The notes below the pieces were generated by a model. That model saw only the letters and a list, made by a program, of their open reading frames with translations, had not been told where the DNA came from and did not search any database. A program made the position numbers and the translations under genes. 64,000 nucleotides of DNA from positions 24,681,001 through 24,745,000 of the forward strand of contig OY727095.1 of the NCBI GenBank assembly GCA_963402885.1, read 5' to 3'. Below are positions 1 through 12,738 of this stretch, piece after piece. How positions within the stretch are numbered: position 1 is the stretch's first letter; each line of letters opens with the position of its first letter. This DNA is from Antedon bifida. Its lineage: Eukaryota > Echinodermata > Crinoidea > Comatulida > Antedonidae.

Positions 1-960
1 GTCTCCAAATGCGATTTGAAGCTATTTTGTACACTTTGATGTTTTGTGTGAAAAAGTTTTATCGAAATGGTCTAAAACGTTTTCAAATACAATATTAAGC
101 TATTTTATGCACTTTGATGTTTTTGTGTGAAAAGTTTTATCGAAATGCTCAAAATGGTCTAAAACGTCTCCAAATGCGAAAGGGAAGCTATTCTGTACAC
201 TTTGATGTTTTGTGTGAAAAAGTTTTGCCGAAATGCTCAAAATGGTCTAAAACATTTTCAAATACGATATTAAGCTATTTTGTGCACTTTGATGTTTTTG
301 TGTAGAAAATTTTATCGAAATGCTCAAATTGGTCTAAAACAGTTTCAAATGTGATTTCAAGCACTTTGATGTTTTTGTGTAACCAAGTTTCATCGAAATG
401 CTCAAAATGGTCTAAAACGTCTCAAAATGCGAATTGAAGCTATTCTGTACACTTTGATGTTTCGTGTGAAAATTTTTTGTCGAAATGCTCAAAATGGTCT
501 AAAACGTTTTCAAATAGGATATTAAGCTATTTTGTGCACTTTGATGTTTTTGTGTTAAAAGTTTTATCGAAATGCTCAAAATGGTCTAAAACGGTTTCAA
601 ATACAATATTAAGTTATTTTATGCACTTTGATGTTTTTGTGTGAAAAAGTTTTGCCGAAATGCTCAAAATGGTCTAAAACATTTTCAAATACGATATTAA
701 GCTATTTTGTGCACTTTGATGTTTTTGTGTAGAAAGTTTTATCGAAATGCTCAAATTGGTCTAAAACAGTTTCAAATGTGATTTCAAGCACTTTGATGTT
801 TTTGTTTAACCAAGTTTCATCGAAATGCACAAAATGGTCTAAAACGTCTCCAAATGCGATTTGAAGCTAATCTAAGCACTTTGGTGTGTTTGTGTTAAAA
901 TGTTTTTTCGAAAATCACAAAATGGTCTAAAACGTCTCCAAATGCGATTTGAAGCTATTC
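1..960 (+). repeat. Satellite segment, A/B/C monomers at left edge
   Basis: This is ordinary A-B-C material, cut at the left by the window edge. A type A copy near 170-190 has GCGAAAGGGAAGC in place of GCGATTTGAAGC. The same rare variant occurs near 43,495 in the same monomer context, so about 300 bp here matches the segment starting near 43,320 (offset 43,319). The first A monomer also lacks the AAATGGTC-type spacer near 65-75, as does its counterpart near 43,385. Confidence 0.88.
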
Positions 961-1617
961 TTTACACTTTGTGTGAAAGAGTTTGTCGAAATGCTTAAAA
1001 TGGTCTAAAACGGTTTAAAATGTGATTTTAAGCACTTTGATATTTTTGTGTTACCAAGTTTCATCGAAATGCACAAAATGGTCTAAAACGTCTCCAAATG
1101 CGATTTGAAGCTATTTTGTACACTTTGATGTTTTGTGTGAAAAAGTTTTATAGAAATGGTCAAAATGGTCTAAAACGTTTTCAAATACAATATTAAGCTA
1201 TTTTGTGCACTTTGATGTTTTTGTGTGAAAAGTTTTATCGAAATGCTCAAAATGGTCTAAAACGTCTCCAAATGCGATTTGAAGCTATTCTTTACACTTT
1301 GTGTGAAAGAGTTTGTCGAAATGCTTAAAATGGTCTAAAACGGTTTAAAATGTGATTTTAAGCACTTTGATATTTTTGTGTAACCAAGTTTCATCGAAAT
1401 GCACAAAATGGTCTAAAACGTCTCCAAATGCGATTTGAAGCTATTTTGTACACTTTGATGTTTTGTGTGAAAAAGTTTTGTAGAAATGGTCAAAATGGTC
1501 TAAAACGTTTTCAAATACAATATTAAGCTATTTTGTGCACTTTGATGTTTTTGTGTGAAAAGTTTTATCGAAATGCTCAAAATGGTCTAAAACGTCTCCA
1601 AATGCGATTTGAAGCTA
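961..1617 (+). repeat. Tandem pair of a 330-bp tetramer (E-C-A-B)
   Basis: The segment from 961 to 1,290 repeats at 1,291 with period 330, the sum of 78+78+87+87. Both copies carry TTTACACTTTGTGTGAAAGA and the unusual GATATTTTTGTG in the C monomer. The A monomer in both has lost the TCGA site: TATAGAAATGG in the first copy, TGTAGAAATGG in the second. The second copy ends where TGTTCAC replaces TTTACAC near 1,621. Confidence 0.87.
1264..1341 (+). repeat. Exemplar type E monomer, 78 bp
   Basis: This type A derivative reads TTTACACTTTGTGTGAAAGA, so the GATGTTTT section is missing, and continues GTTTGTCGAAATGCTTAAAA. A longer sister form that keeps GATGTTTTGTG occurs near 6,530, 10,420, 18,035 and 54,600. 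It is normally followed by a type C monomer that begins GGTTTAAAATGTG. The deletion makes its length equal to type C, but the missing bases are different ones. Confidence 0.88.
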
Positions 1618-2453
1618 TTCTGTTCACTTTGATGTTTTGTGTGAAAAAGTTTTGTCGAATGGCTCAAAATGGTCTAAAACATTTTCAAATACGATATTAA
1701 GCTATTTTGTGCACTTTGATGTTTTTGTGTAAAAAGTTTTATCGAAATGCTCAAAATGGTCTGAAACATCTCCAAATGCGATTTGAAGCTATTCTGTACA
1801 CTTTGATGTTTCGTGTGAAAATTTTTTGTCGAAATGCTCAAAATGGTCTAAAACGTTTTCAAATAGGAAATTAAGCTATTTTGTGCACTTTTATGTTTTT
1901 GTGTGAAAAGTATTATCGAAATGCTCAAAATGGTCTAAAACGGTTTCAAATGTGATTTTAAGCAATTTGATGTTTTTGTGTAACCAAGTTTCATCGAAAT
2001 GCACAAAATGGTCTAAAACGTCTCCAAATGCGATTTGAAGCTATTTTGTACACTTTGATGTTTTGTGTGAAAAAGTTTTGTAGAAATGGTCAAAATGGTC
2101 TAAAACGTTTTCAAAAACAATATTAAGCTATTTTGTGCACTTTGATGTTTTTGTGTGAAAAGTTTTATCGAAATGCTCAAAATGGTCTAAAACGTCTCCA
2201 AATGCGATTTGAAGCTATTCTGTTCACTTTGATGTTTTGTGTGAAAAAGTTTTGTCGAATGGCTCAAAATGGTCTAAAACATTTTCAAATACGATATTAA
2301 GCTATTTTGTGCACTTTGATGTTTTTGTGTAAAAAGTTTTATCGAAATGCTCAAAATGGTCTGAAACATCTCCAAATGCGATTTGAAGCTATTCTGTACA
2401 CTTTGATGTTTCGTGTGAAAAATTTTTGTCGAAATGCTCAAAATGGTCTAAAA
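1381..2453 (+). repeat. 600-bp seven-monomer direct duplication
   Basis: Bases 1,381-1,855 and 1,981-2,453 match at an offset of 600 (six 87-bp units plus one 78-bp unit). In the first 420 bases I noticed one difference, AAATACAA against AAAAACAA. Both copies carry the rare TGGTCTGAAACATCTCC and TGTTCACTTTG variants. The left part (1,264 to about 2,044) also matches 21,599 to about 22,380 at offset 20,335. Confidence 0.9.
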
Positions 2454-2454
2454 C

Positions 2455-2526
2455 GGTTTAAAATTCTGTACAATTTGATGTTTTGTGTGAACAAGTTTTT
2501 TCGAAATGCTCAAAATGGTCTAAAAC
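2455..2526 (+). repeat. 72-bp deletion monomer
   Basis: GGTTTAAAA, the start of a C-type unit, is joined to TTCTGTACAATTTGATG, the middle of an A-type unit, giving a 72-bp chimera that is 15 bp shorter than 87. The same chimera is present at 12,081-12,152 and 57,710-57,781. A single origin followed by spread with its flanks is the simplest reading. Confidence 0.88.
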
Positions 2527-3378
2527 GTTTTAAAATGTGATTTTGAGCACTTTGATGTTTTTGTGTCACCAAGTTTCATCGAAATGCACAAAATGGTCTA
2601 AAACGTCTCCATATGCGATTTGAAGCTAATCTAAGCACTTTGGTGTTTTTGTGTTAAAATGTTTTTTCGAAAATCACAAAATGGTCTAAAACGTCTCCAA
2701 ATGCGATTTGAAGCTATCCTAAGCACTTTGGTGTTTTTATGTCAACAAGTTTTTTCGAAATCACAAAATGGTCTAAAACGTCTCCAAATGCGATTTGAAG
2801 CTATTCTGTACACTTTGATGTTTTGTGTGAAAAAGTTTTGCCGAAATGCTCAAAATGGTCTAAAACATTTTCAAATACGATATTAAGCTATTTTGTGCAC
2901 TTTGATGTTTTTGTGTAGAAAGTTTTATCGAAATGCTCAAATTGGTCTAAAACAGTTTCAAATGTGATTTCAAGCACTTTGATGTTTTTGTGTCACCAAG
3001 TTTCATCGAAATGCACAAAATGGTCTAAAACGTTTCCAAATGCGAATTGAAGCTATTCTGTACACTTTGATGTTTCGTGTGAAAAATGTTTGTCGAAATG
3101 CTCAAAATGGTCTAAAACGTTTTCAATTAGGATATTAAGCTATTTTGTGCACTTTGATGTTTTTGTGTGAAAAGTTTTATCGAAATGCTCAAAATGGTCT
3201 AAAACGTCTCCAAATGCGAATTGAAGCTATTCTGTACACTTTGATGTTTTGTGTGAAAAAGTTTTGCCGAAATGCTCAAAATGGTCTAAAACATTTTCAA
3301 ATACGATATTAAGCTATTTTGTGCACTTTGATGTTTTTGTGTAGAAAATTTTATCGAAATGCTCAAATTGGTCTAAAA
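2527..3378 (+). repeat. Satellite segment, C-D-D'-A-B-C mixture
   Basis: After the 72-bp chimera come a C monomer, a D monomer, and a shorter D-like unit reading GGTGTTTTTATGTCAACAAG near 2,730. Ordinary A-B-C units follow. The D and D' pair followed by A-B-C recurs near 38,940-39,110 and 41,610-41,760. A derivative with a further deletion appears near 12,340, 46,620, 48,725 and 57,970. Confidence 0.85.
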
Positions 3379-4895
3379 CAGTTTCAAATGTGATTTCAAG
3401 CACTTTGATGTTTTTGTGTAACCAAGTTTCATCGAAATGCACAAAATGGTCTAAAACGTCTCCAAATGCGAATTGAAGCTATTCTGTACACTTTGATGTT
3501 TCGTGTGAAAATTTTTTGTCGAAATGCTCAAAATGGTCTAAAACGTTTTCAAATAGGATATTAAGCTATTTTGTGCACTTTGATGTTTTTGTGTGAAAAG
3601 TTTTATCGAAATGCACAAAATGGTCTAAAACGATTCCAAATGCGATTTGAAGCTATTCTGTACACTTTGATGTTTTGTGTGAAAAAGTTTTGTCGAAATG
3701 CTCAAAATGGTCTAAAACATTTTCAAATACGATATTAAGCTATTTTGTGCACTTTGATGTTTTTGTGTGAAAAGTTTTATCGAAATGCTCAAAATGGTCT
3801 AAAACGGTTTCAAATGTGATTTCAAGCACTTTGATGTTTTTGTGTAACCAAGTTTCATCGAAATGCACAAAATGGTCAAAAACGTCTCCTAATGCGATTT
3901 GAAGCTATTTTGTACACTTTGATGTTTTGTGTGAAAAAGTTTTGTCGAAATGGTCAAAATGGTCTAAAACGTTGTTAAATACAATATTAAGCTATTTTAT
4001 GCACTTTGATGTTTTTGTGTGAAAAGTTTTATCGAAATGCTCAAAATGGTCTAAAACGTCTCCAAATGCGATTTGAAGCTATTCTGTACACTTTGATGTT
4101 TTGTGTGAAAAAGTTTTGCCGAAATGCTCAAAATGGTCTAAAACATTTTCAAATACGATATTAAGCTATTTTGTGCACTTTGATGTTTTTGTGTAGAAAG
4201 TTTTATCGAAATGCTCAAATTGGTCTAAAACAGTTTCAAATGTGATTTCAAGCACTTTGATGTTTTTGTGTAACCAAGTTTCATCGAAATGCACAAAATG
4301 GTCTAAAACGTCTCCAAATGCGATTTGAAGCTAATCTAAGCACTTTGGTGTGTTTGTGTTAAAATGTTTTTTCGAAAATCACAAAATGGTCTAAAACGTC
4401 TCCAAATGCGATTTGAAGCTATTCTTTACACTTTGTGTGAAAGAGTTTGTCGAAATGCTTAAAATGGTCTAAAACGGTTTAAAATGTGATTTTAAACACT
4501 TCGATATTTTTGTGTAACCAAGTTTCATCGAAATGCACAAAATGGTCTAAAACGTCTCCAAATGCGATTTGAAGCTATTTTGTACACTTTGATGTTTTGT
4601 GTGAAAAAGTTTTGTAGAAATGGTCAAAATGGTCTAAAACGTTTTCAAATACAATATAAAGCTATTTTGTGCACTTTGATGTTTTTGTGTGAAAAGTTTT
4701 ATCGAAATGCTCAAAATGGTCTAAAACGTCTCCAAATGCGATTTGAAGCTATTCTGTTCACTTTGATGTTTTGTGTGAAAAAGTTTTGTCGAATGGCTCA
4801 AAATGGTCTAAAACATTTTCAAATACGATATTAAGCTATTTTGTGCACTTTGATGTTTTTGTGTAAAAAGTTTTATCGAAATGCTCAAAATGGTC
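3379..4895 (+). repeat. Satellite block matching 20,580-22,097
   Basis: About 1.5 kb matches the segment at 20,580-22,097 with a constant offset of 17,201. Shared rare variants include ACGATTCCAAATG near 3,630, CGTCTCCTAATGCG near 3,880 and GGTGTGTTTGTG near 4,348. The left edge coincides with the out-of-register junction at 20,577-20,580 in the other copy. The right edge is where the second copy switches to GGTCTGAAACATC. Part of it (about 3,420-4,200) also resembles 44,600-45,400. Confidence 0.88.
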
Positions 4896-7603
4896 TAAAA
4901 CGGTTTCAAATGTGATTTCAAGCACTTCGATGTTTTTGTGTAACCAAGTTTCATCGAAATGCACAAAATAGTCTAAAACATCTCCAAATGCGATTTGAAG
5001 CTATTCTGTACACTTTGATGTTTCGTGTGAAAAATTGTTGTCGAAATGCTCAAAATGGTCTAAAACGTTTTCAAATAGGATATTAAGCTATTTTGTGCAC
5101 TTTGATGTTTTTGTGTGAAAAGTTTTATCGAAATGCTCAAAATGGTCTAAAACGTTTCCAAATGCGATTTGAAGCTATTCTGTACAATTTGATGTTTTGT
5201 GTGAACAAGTTTTTTCGAAAATCACAAAATGGTCTTAAACGTCTCCAAATGCGATTTGAAGCTAATTTGTGCAGTTTGATGTTTTTGTGTGAAAAGTATT
5301 TTCGAAATTCTCAAAATGGTCTAAAACGGTTTCAAATGTGATTTTAAGCAATTTGATGTTTTTGTGTAACCAAGTTTCATCGAAATGCACAAAATGGTCT
5401 AAAACGTCTCCAAATGCGATTTGAAGCTAATCAAAGCACTTTGATGTTTTGTGTGAAAAAGTTTTGTCGAAATGCTCAAAATGGTCTAAAACGTTTTTAA
5501 ATACGATATTAAGCAATTTTGTACACTTTGAGGTTTTTGTGTGAAAAGTTTTATCGAAATCTTCAAAATGGTCTAAAACGGTTTCCAATGTGATTTTAAG
5601 CACTTTGATGTTTTTGTGTAATCAAGTTTCATCGAAATGCACAAAATGGTCTAAAACGTCTCCAAATGCGTTTTGAAGCTATTCTAAGCACTTTGGTGTT
5701 TTTGTGTTAAAATGTTTTTTCGAAAATCATAAAATGGTCTAAAACGTCTCCAAATGCGATTTGAAGCTATTCTGTACACTTTGATGTTTTGTGTGAAAAA
5801 GTTTTGTCGAAATGCTCAAAATGGTGTAAAACATTTTCAAATACGATATTAAGCTATTTTGTTCACTTTGATGTTTTTGTTTGAAAAGTTTTATCGAAAT
5901 GCTCAAAATGGTCTAAAACGGTTTCAAATGTGATTTCAAGCACTTTGATGTTTTTGTGTAACCAAGTTTCATCGAAATGCACAAAATGGTCAAAAACGTC
6001 TCCAAATGCGATTTGAAGCTATTTTGTACACTTTGATGTTTCGTGTGAAATTTTTTGTCGAAATGCTCAAAATGGTCTAAAACGTTTTTAAATAGGATAA
6101 TAATCTATTTTGTGCACTTTGATGTTTTTGTGAGAAAAGTTTTATCGAAATGCTCAAAATGGTCTAAAACGGTTTCAAATGTGATTTTAAGCACTTTGAT
6201 GTTTTTGTGTAACCAAGTTTCATCGAAATGCACAAAATGGTCTAAAACGTTTCCAAATGCGATTTGAAGCTATTCTGTACAATTTGATGTTTTGTGTGAA
6301 CAAGTTTTTTCGAAAATCACAAAATGGTCTAAAACGTCTCCAAATGCGATTTGAAGCTAATTTGTGCACTTTGCTGTTTTTGTGTGAAAAGTATTATCGA
6401 AATGCTCAAAATGGTCTAAAACGGTTTCAAATGTGATTTCAAGCACTTTGGTGTTTTTGTGTTAAAATGTTTTTTCGAAAATCACAAAATGGTCTAAAAC
6501 GTCTCCAAATGCGATTTGAAGCTATTCTGTACACTTTGATGTTTTGTGTGAAAGAGTTTGTCGAAATGCTTAAAATGGTCTAAAACGGTTTAAAATGTGA
6601 TTTTAAGCACTTTGATGTTTTTGTGTAACCAAGTTTCATCGAAATGCACAAAATGGTCTAAAACGTCTCCAAATGCGATTTGAAGCTATTTTGTACACTT
6701 TGATGTTTTGTGTGAAAAAGTTTTGTCGAAATGGTCAAAATGGTCTAAAACGTCTCCAAATGCGATCTAATTTGTGCACTTTGATGTTTTTGTGTGAAAA
6801 GTTTTATCGAAATGCTCAAAATGGTCTAAAACGTCTCCAAATGCGATTTGAAGCTATTCTGTTCACTTTGATGTTTTGTGTGAAAAAGTTTTGTCGAATG
6901 GCTCAAAATGGTCTAAAACATTTTCAAATACGATATTAAGCTATTTTGTGCACTTTGATGTTTTTGTGTAAAAAGTTTTATCGAAATGCTCAAAATGGTC
7001 TAAAACAGTTTCAAATGTGATTTCAAGCACTTTGATGTTTTTGTGTAACCAAGTTTCATCGAAATGCACAAAATGGTCTAAAACGTCTCCAAATGCGAAT
7101 TGAAGCTATTCTGTACACTTTGATGTTTCGTGTGAAAAATTTTTGTCGAAATGCTCAAAATGGTCTAAAACGTCTCCAAATGCGAATTGAAGCTATTCTT
7201 TACACTTTGATGTTTTGTGTGAAAAAGTTTTGCCGAAATGCTCAAAATGGTCTAAAACATTTTCAAATACGATAATAAGCTATTTTGTGCACTTTGATGT
7301 TTTTGTGTAGAAAGTTTTATCGAAATGCTCAAATTGGTCTAAAACAGTTTCAAATGTGATTTCAAGCACTTTGATGTTTTTGTGTAACCAAGTTTCATCG
7401 AAATGCACAAAATGGTCTAAAACGTCTCCAAATGCGATTTGAAGCTATTTTGTACACTTTGATGTTTTGTGTGAAAAAGTTTTGTCGAAATGGTCAAAAT
7501 GGTCCAAAACGTTGTTAAATACAATATTAAGCAATTTTGTGCACTTTGAGGTTTTTGTGTGAAAAGTTTTATCGAAATCTTCAAAATGGTCTAAAACGGT
7601 TTC
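4896..7603 (+). repeat. Satellite segment, mixed monomers
   Basis: A continuous mixture of A, B, C and D units. Notable variants are the AATAGGATAATAATC B-type unit near 6,090, which recurs near 9,630, 25,850, 27,370, 29,050, 32,140, 33,585, 40,655, 43,920 and 53,820, an F monomer near 6,755, and GTTTGAAAAG near 5,880. The unit near 6,050 and its neighbours resemble 9,590-9,830. No non-satellite sequence is visible. Confidence 0.85.
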
Positions 7604-8930
7604 CAATGTGTTTTGAAGCTATTCTAAGCACTTTGGTGTTTTTGTGTTAAAATGTTTTTTCAAAATTCATAAAATGGTCTAAAACGTCTCCAAATGCGAT
7701 TTGAAGCTATTCTGTACACTTTGATGTTTTGTGTGAAAAAGTTTTGTCGAAATGCTCAAAATGGTCTAAAACGTTTTTAAATACGATATTAAGCAATTTT
7801 GTGCACTTTGAGGTTTTTGTGTGAAAAGTTTTATCGAAATCCTCAAAATGGTCTAAAACGGTTTCAAATGTGATTTTAAGCACTTTGATGTTTTTGTGTA
7901 ACCAAGTTTCATCGAAATGCACAAAATGGTCTAAAACGTCTCCAAATGCGATTTGAAGCTATTCTGTGCACTTTGATGTTTTTGTGTGAAAAGTATTATC
8001 GAAATGCTCAAAATGGTCTTAAACGGTTTAAAATGTGATTTTAAGCACTTTGATGTTTTTGTGTAACCAAGTTTCATCGAAATGCACAAAATGGTCTAAA
8101 ACGTCTCCAAATGCGATTTGAAGCTAATCTAAGCACTTTGGTGTTTTTGTGTTAAAATGTTTTTTCGAAAATCACAAAATGGTCTAAAACGTCTCCAAAT
8201 GCGATTTGAAGCTATTCTGTACACTTGGATGTTTCGTGTGAACAATTTTTGTCGAAATGATCAAAATCGTCTAAAACGTTTTCAAATAGGATATTAAGCT
8301 ATTTTGTGCACTTTGATGTTATTGTGTGAAAAGTTTTATCGAAATGCTCAAAGTGGTCTAAAACGGTTTCAAATGTGATTTTAAACACTTTGATGTTTTT
8401 GTGTAACCAAGTTTCATCGAAATGCACAAAATGGTCTAAAACGTTCCCAAATGCGATTTGAAGCTATTCTGTACAATTTGATGTTTTTGTGTAACCAAGT
8501 TTCATCGAAAATCACAAAATGGTCTTAAACGTCTCCAAATGCGATTTGAAGCTAATTTGTGCACTTTGATGTTTTTGTGTGAAAAGTTTTATCGAAATCC
8601 TCAAAATGGTCTAAAACGGTTTCAAATGTGATTTTAAGCACTTTGATGTTTTTGTGTAACCAAGTTTCATCGAAATGCACAAAATGGTCTAAAACGTCTC
8701 CAAATGCGATTTGAAGCTATTCTGAGCTATCATGTTTTTGTGTGAAAAGTATTATCGAAATGCTCAATATGGTCTAAAACGGTTTAAAATGTGATTTTAA
8801 GCACTTTGATGTTTTTGTGTAACAAAGTTTCATCGAAATGCACAAAATGGTCTAAAACGTTTCCAAATGCGATTTGAAGCTATTCTGTACACTTTGATGT
8901 TTTGTGTGAAAAAGTTTTGTCGTAATGCTC
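7604..8930 (+). repeat. Satellite module G, copy 1 (also at 19.0 and 37.5 kb)
   Basis: About 1.3 kb recurs at roughly 19,020-20,340 (offset 11,410-11,411) and 37,470-38,790. Shared markers are CATAAAATGG in a D-like unit, a GAGGTTTTTGTG B unit, GATGTTATTGTGTG, and a deleted monomer reading TCTGAGCTATCATG (TCTGAGCTATTATG in the others) at 8,721, 20,131 and 38,578. This copy begins at a monomer fusion near 7,610 that lacks one 78-bp unit present in the other copies. Confidence 0.87.
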
Positions 8931-11030
8931 AAAATGGTCTAAAACATTTTCAAATACGATATTAAGCTATTTTGTGCACTTTGATGTTTTGTGTGAAAAA
9001 GTTTTGTCGAAATGCTCAAAATGGTCTAAAACATTTTCAAATACGATATTAAGCTATTTTGTTCACTTTGATGTTTTTGTTTAAAAAGTTTTATCGAAAT
9101 GCTCAAAATGGTCTAAAACGGTTTCAAATGTGATTTCAAGCACTTTGATGTTTTTGTGTAACCAAGTTTCATCGAAATGCACAAAATGGTCAAAAACGTC
9201 TCCAAATGCGATTTGAAGCTATTTTGTACACTTTGATGTTTTGTGTGAAAAAGTTTTGTCGAAATGGTCAAAATGGTCTAAAACGTTTTCAAATACAATA
9301 TTAAGCTATTTTATGCACTTTGATGTTTTTGTGTGAAAAAGTTTTGTCGAAATGCTCAAAATGGTCTAAAACGTTTTTAAATACAATATTAAGCTATTTT
9401 GTGCACTTTGATGTTTTTGTGTGAAAAGTTTTATCGAAATGCTCAAAATGGTCTAAAACGGTTTCTAATGTGATTTTAAGCACTTTGATGTTTTTGTGTA
9501 ACCAAGTTTCATCGAAATGCACAAAATGGTCTAAAACGTCTCCAAATGCGTTTTGAAGCTATTCTGTACACTTTGATGTTTCGTGTGAAAAATTTTTGTC
9601 GAAATGCTCAAAATGGTCTAAAACGTTTTTAAATAGGATAATAATCTATTTTGTGCACTTTGATGTTTTTGTGAGAAAAGTTTTATCGAAATGCTCAAAA
9701 TGGTCTAAAACGGTTTCAAATGTGATTTTAAGCACTTTGATGTTTTTGTGTAACCAAGTTTCATCGAAATGCACAAAATGGTCTAAAACGTTTCCAAATG
9801 CGATTTGAAGCTATTCTGTACAATTTGATGTTTTGTGTGAACAAGTTTTTTCGAAAGTCACAAAATGGTCTAAAACGTCTCCAAATGCGATCTAATTTGT
9901 GCACTTTGATGTTTTTGTGTGAAAAGTATTATCGAAATGCTCAAAATGGTCTAAAACGGTTGAAAATGTGATTTTAAGCACTTTGATGTTTTTGTGTAAC
10001 CAAGTTTCATCGAAATGCACAAAATGGTCTAAAACGTCTCCAAATGCGATTTGAAGCTATTCTGTACACTTTGATGTTTCGTGTGAAAAATGTTTTTTCG
10101 AAAATCAGAAAATGGTCTAAAACGTCTCCAAATGTGATTTGAAGCTATTGTGTACACTTGGATGTTTTTGTGTGAAAAGTTATATCGAAATGCTCAAAAT
10201 GGTCTAAAACGGTTTCAAATGTGATTTTAAGCTATTTTGTGCACTTTGATGTTTTTGTGTGAAAAGTTTCATCGAAATGCACAAAATGGTCTAAAACGTC
10301 TCCAAATGTGATTTGAAGCTAATCTAAGCACTTTGGTGTTTTTGTGTTAACATGTTTTTTCGAAAATCACAAAATGGTCTAAAACGTCTCCAAATGCGAT
10401 TTGAAGCTATTCTGTACACTTTGATGTTTTGTGTGAAAGAGTTTGTCGAAATGCTTAAAATGGTCTAAAACGGTTTAAAATGTGATTTTAAGCACTTTCA
10501 TGTTTTTGTGTAACCAAGTTTCATCGAAATGCACAAAATGGTCTAAAACGTCTCCAAATGCGATTTGAAGCTATTTTGTACACTTTGATGTTTTGTGTGA
10601 AAAAGTTTTGTAGAAATGGTCAAAATGGTCTAAAACGTTTTCAAATACAATATTAAGCTATTTTGTGCACTTTGATGTTTTTGTGTGAAAAGTTTTATCG
10701 AAATGCTCAAAATGGTCTAAAACGTCTCCAAATGCGATTTGAAGCTATTCTGTTCACTTTGATGTTTTGTGTGAAAAAGTTTTGTCGAATGGCTCAAAAT
10801 GGTCTAAAAAATTTTCAAATACGATATTAAGCTATTTTGTGCACTTTGATGTTTTTGTGTAAAAAGTTTTATCGAAATGCTCAAAATGGTCTGAAACATC
10901 TCCAAATGCGATTTGAAGCTATTCTGTACACTTTGATGTTTTGTGTGAAAGAGTTTGTCGAAATGCTTAAAATGGTCTAAAACGGTTTAAAATGTGATTT
11001 TAAGCACTTTGATGTTTTTGTGTAACCAAG
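8931..11030 (+). repeat. Satellite block matching 53.1-55.2 kb
   Basis: From about 9,120 to 11,030 this block matches 53,300-55,215 at an offset of 44,185 to 44,186. It shares the AATAGGATAATAATC unit, the F monomer at 9,877, the AAAATCAGAAAATGG unit near 10,100 and the TAAAAAATTTTC variant near 10,805. The match ends near 11,085, where the right-hand copy carries an extra segment of about 1.44 kb. Confidence 0.87.
9877..9957 (+). repeat. Exemplar type F monomer, 81 bp
   Basis: The unit reads GTCTCCAAATGCGATCTAAT and then TTGTGCACTTTGATG, so a short segment between GCGAT and CTAAT is lost relative to the A/D form. It continues GTGTGAAAAGTATTATCG. The same form occurs near 6,755, 17,490, 54,063 and 63,527, which helps tie the 9.3-10.5, 17.2-18.1, 53.5-54.7 and 63-64 kb segments together. 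Confidence 0.88.
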
Positions 11031-12738
11031 TTTCATCGAAATGCACAAAATGGTCTAAAACGTCTCCAAATGCGATTTGAAGCTATTCTGTACACTTGGA
11101 TGTTTCGTGTGAAAAATTTTTGTCGAAATGCTCAAAATGGTCTAAAACGTTTTCAAATAGGATATTAAGCTATTTTGTGCACTTTGATGTTATTGTGTGA
11201 AAAGATTTATCGAAATGCTCAAAATGGTCTAAAACGGTTTCAAATGTGATTTTAAACACTTTGATGTTTTTGTGTAACCAAGTTTCATCGAAATGCACAA
11301 AATGGTTTAAAACGTTCCCAAATGCGATTTGAAGCTATTCTGTAAAATTTGATGTTTTTGTGTAACCAAGTTTCATCGAAAATCACAAAATGGTCTTAAA
11401 CGTCTCCAAATGCGATTTGAAGCTAATTTGTGCACTTTGATGTTTTTGTGTGAAAAGTTTTATCGAAATCCTCAAAATGGTCTAAAACGGTTTCAAATGT
11501 GATTTTAAGCACTTTGATGTTTTTGTGTAACAAAGTTTCATCGAAATGCACAAAATGGTCTAAAACGTCTCCAAATGCGATTTGAAGCTAATCTAAGCAC
11601 TTTGATGTTTCGTGTGAAAATTTTTTGTCGAAATGCTCAAAATGGTCTAAAACGTTTTCAAATACGATATTAAGCTATTTTGTGCACTTTGATGTTTTTG
11701 TGTGAAAAGTTTTATCGAAATGCTCAAAATGGTCTAAAACGGTTTCAAATGTGAATTTAAGCACTTTTATGTTTTTGTGTAACCAAGTTTCATCGAAATG
11801 CACAATATGGTCTAAAACGTCTCCAAATGCGATTTGAAGCTATTCTAAGCACTTTGGTGTTTTTATCTCAACATGTTATTTCGAAATCACAAAATGTTCT
11901 AAAACGTCTCCAAATGCGATTTGAAGCTAATCTAAGCACTTTGGTGTTTTTGTGTTAAAATGTTTTTTCGAAAATCACAAAATGGTCTAAAACGTCTCCA
12001 AATGCGATTTGAAGCTATTCTGTACACTTTGATGTTTTGTGTGAAAGAGTTTTGTCGAAATGCTCAAAATGGTCTAAAACGGTTTAAAATTCTGTACAAT
12101 TTGATGTTTTGTGTGAACAAGTTTTTTCGAAATGCTCAAAATGGTCTAAAACGTTTTAAAATGTGATTTTAAGCACTTTGATGTTTTTGTGTAACCAAGT
12201 TTCATCGAAATGCACAAAATGGTCTAAAACGTCTCCAAATGCGATTTGAAGCTAATCTAGGCACTTTGGTGTTTTTGTGTTAAAATGTTTTTTCGAAAAT
12301 CACAAAATGGTCTAAAACGTCTCCAAATCCGATTTGAAGCTAACACTTTGGTGTTTTTATGTCAACAAGTTTTTTCGAAATCACAAAATGGTCTAAAACG
12401 TCTCCAAATGCGATTTGAAGCTATTCTGTACACTTTGATGTTTTGTGTGAAAAAGTTTTGCCGAAATGCTCAAAATGGTCTAAAACATTTTCAAATACGA
12501 TATTAAGCTATTTTGTGCACTTTGATGTTTTTGTGTAGAAAGTTTTATCGAAATGCTCAAATTGGTCTAAAACAGTTTCAAATGTGATTTCAAGCACTTT
12601 GATGTTTTTGTGTAACCAAGTTTCATCGAAATGCACAAATTGGTCTAAAACGTCTCCAAATGCGAATTGAAGCTATTCTGTACACTTTGATGTTTCGTGT
12701 GAAAAATTTTTGTCGAAATGCTCAAAATGGTCTAAAAC
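11031..12738 (+). repeat. Satellite block matching 56.7-58.4 kb
   Basis: This block matches 56,660-58,367 at a constant offset of 45,629. Shared rare variants are GTGAATTTAAGCACTTTTATG near 11,751, TTTTATCTCAACATGTTATT near 11,862, the 72-bp chimera at 12,081 and the GCTAACACTTTGG deletion near 12,340. The portion from 12,285 on also matches 48,672 onward at offset 36,387. Confidence 0.89.

Noticed and set aside
4562-4834. One of the longest open frames (90 codons) as a possible repeat protein gene
   Set aside because: It covers three satellite monomers, and similar frames occur wherever the same monomer order occurs (29,217 and 32,307). It shows no feature other than the monomer translation.
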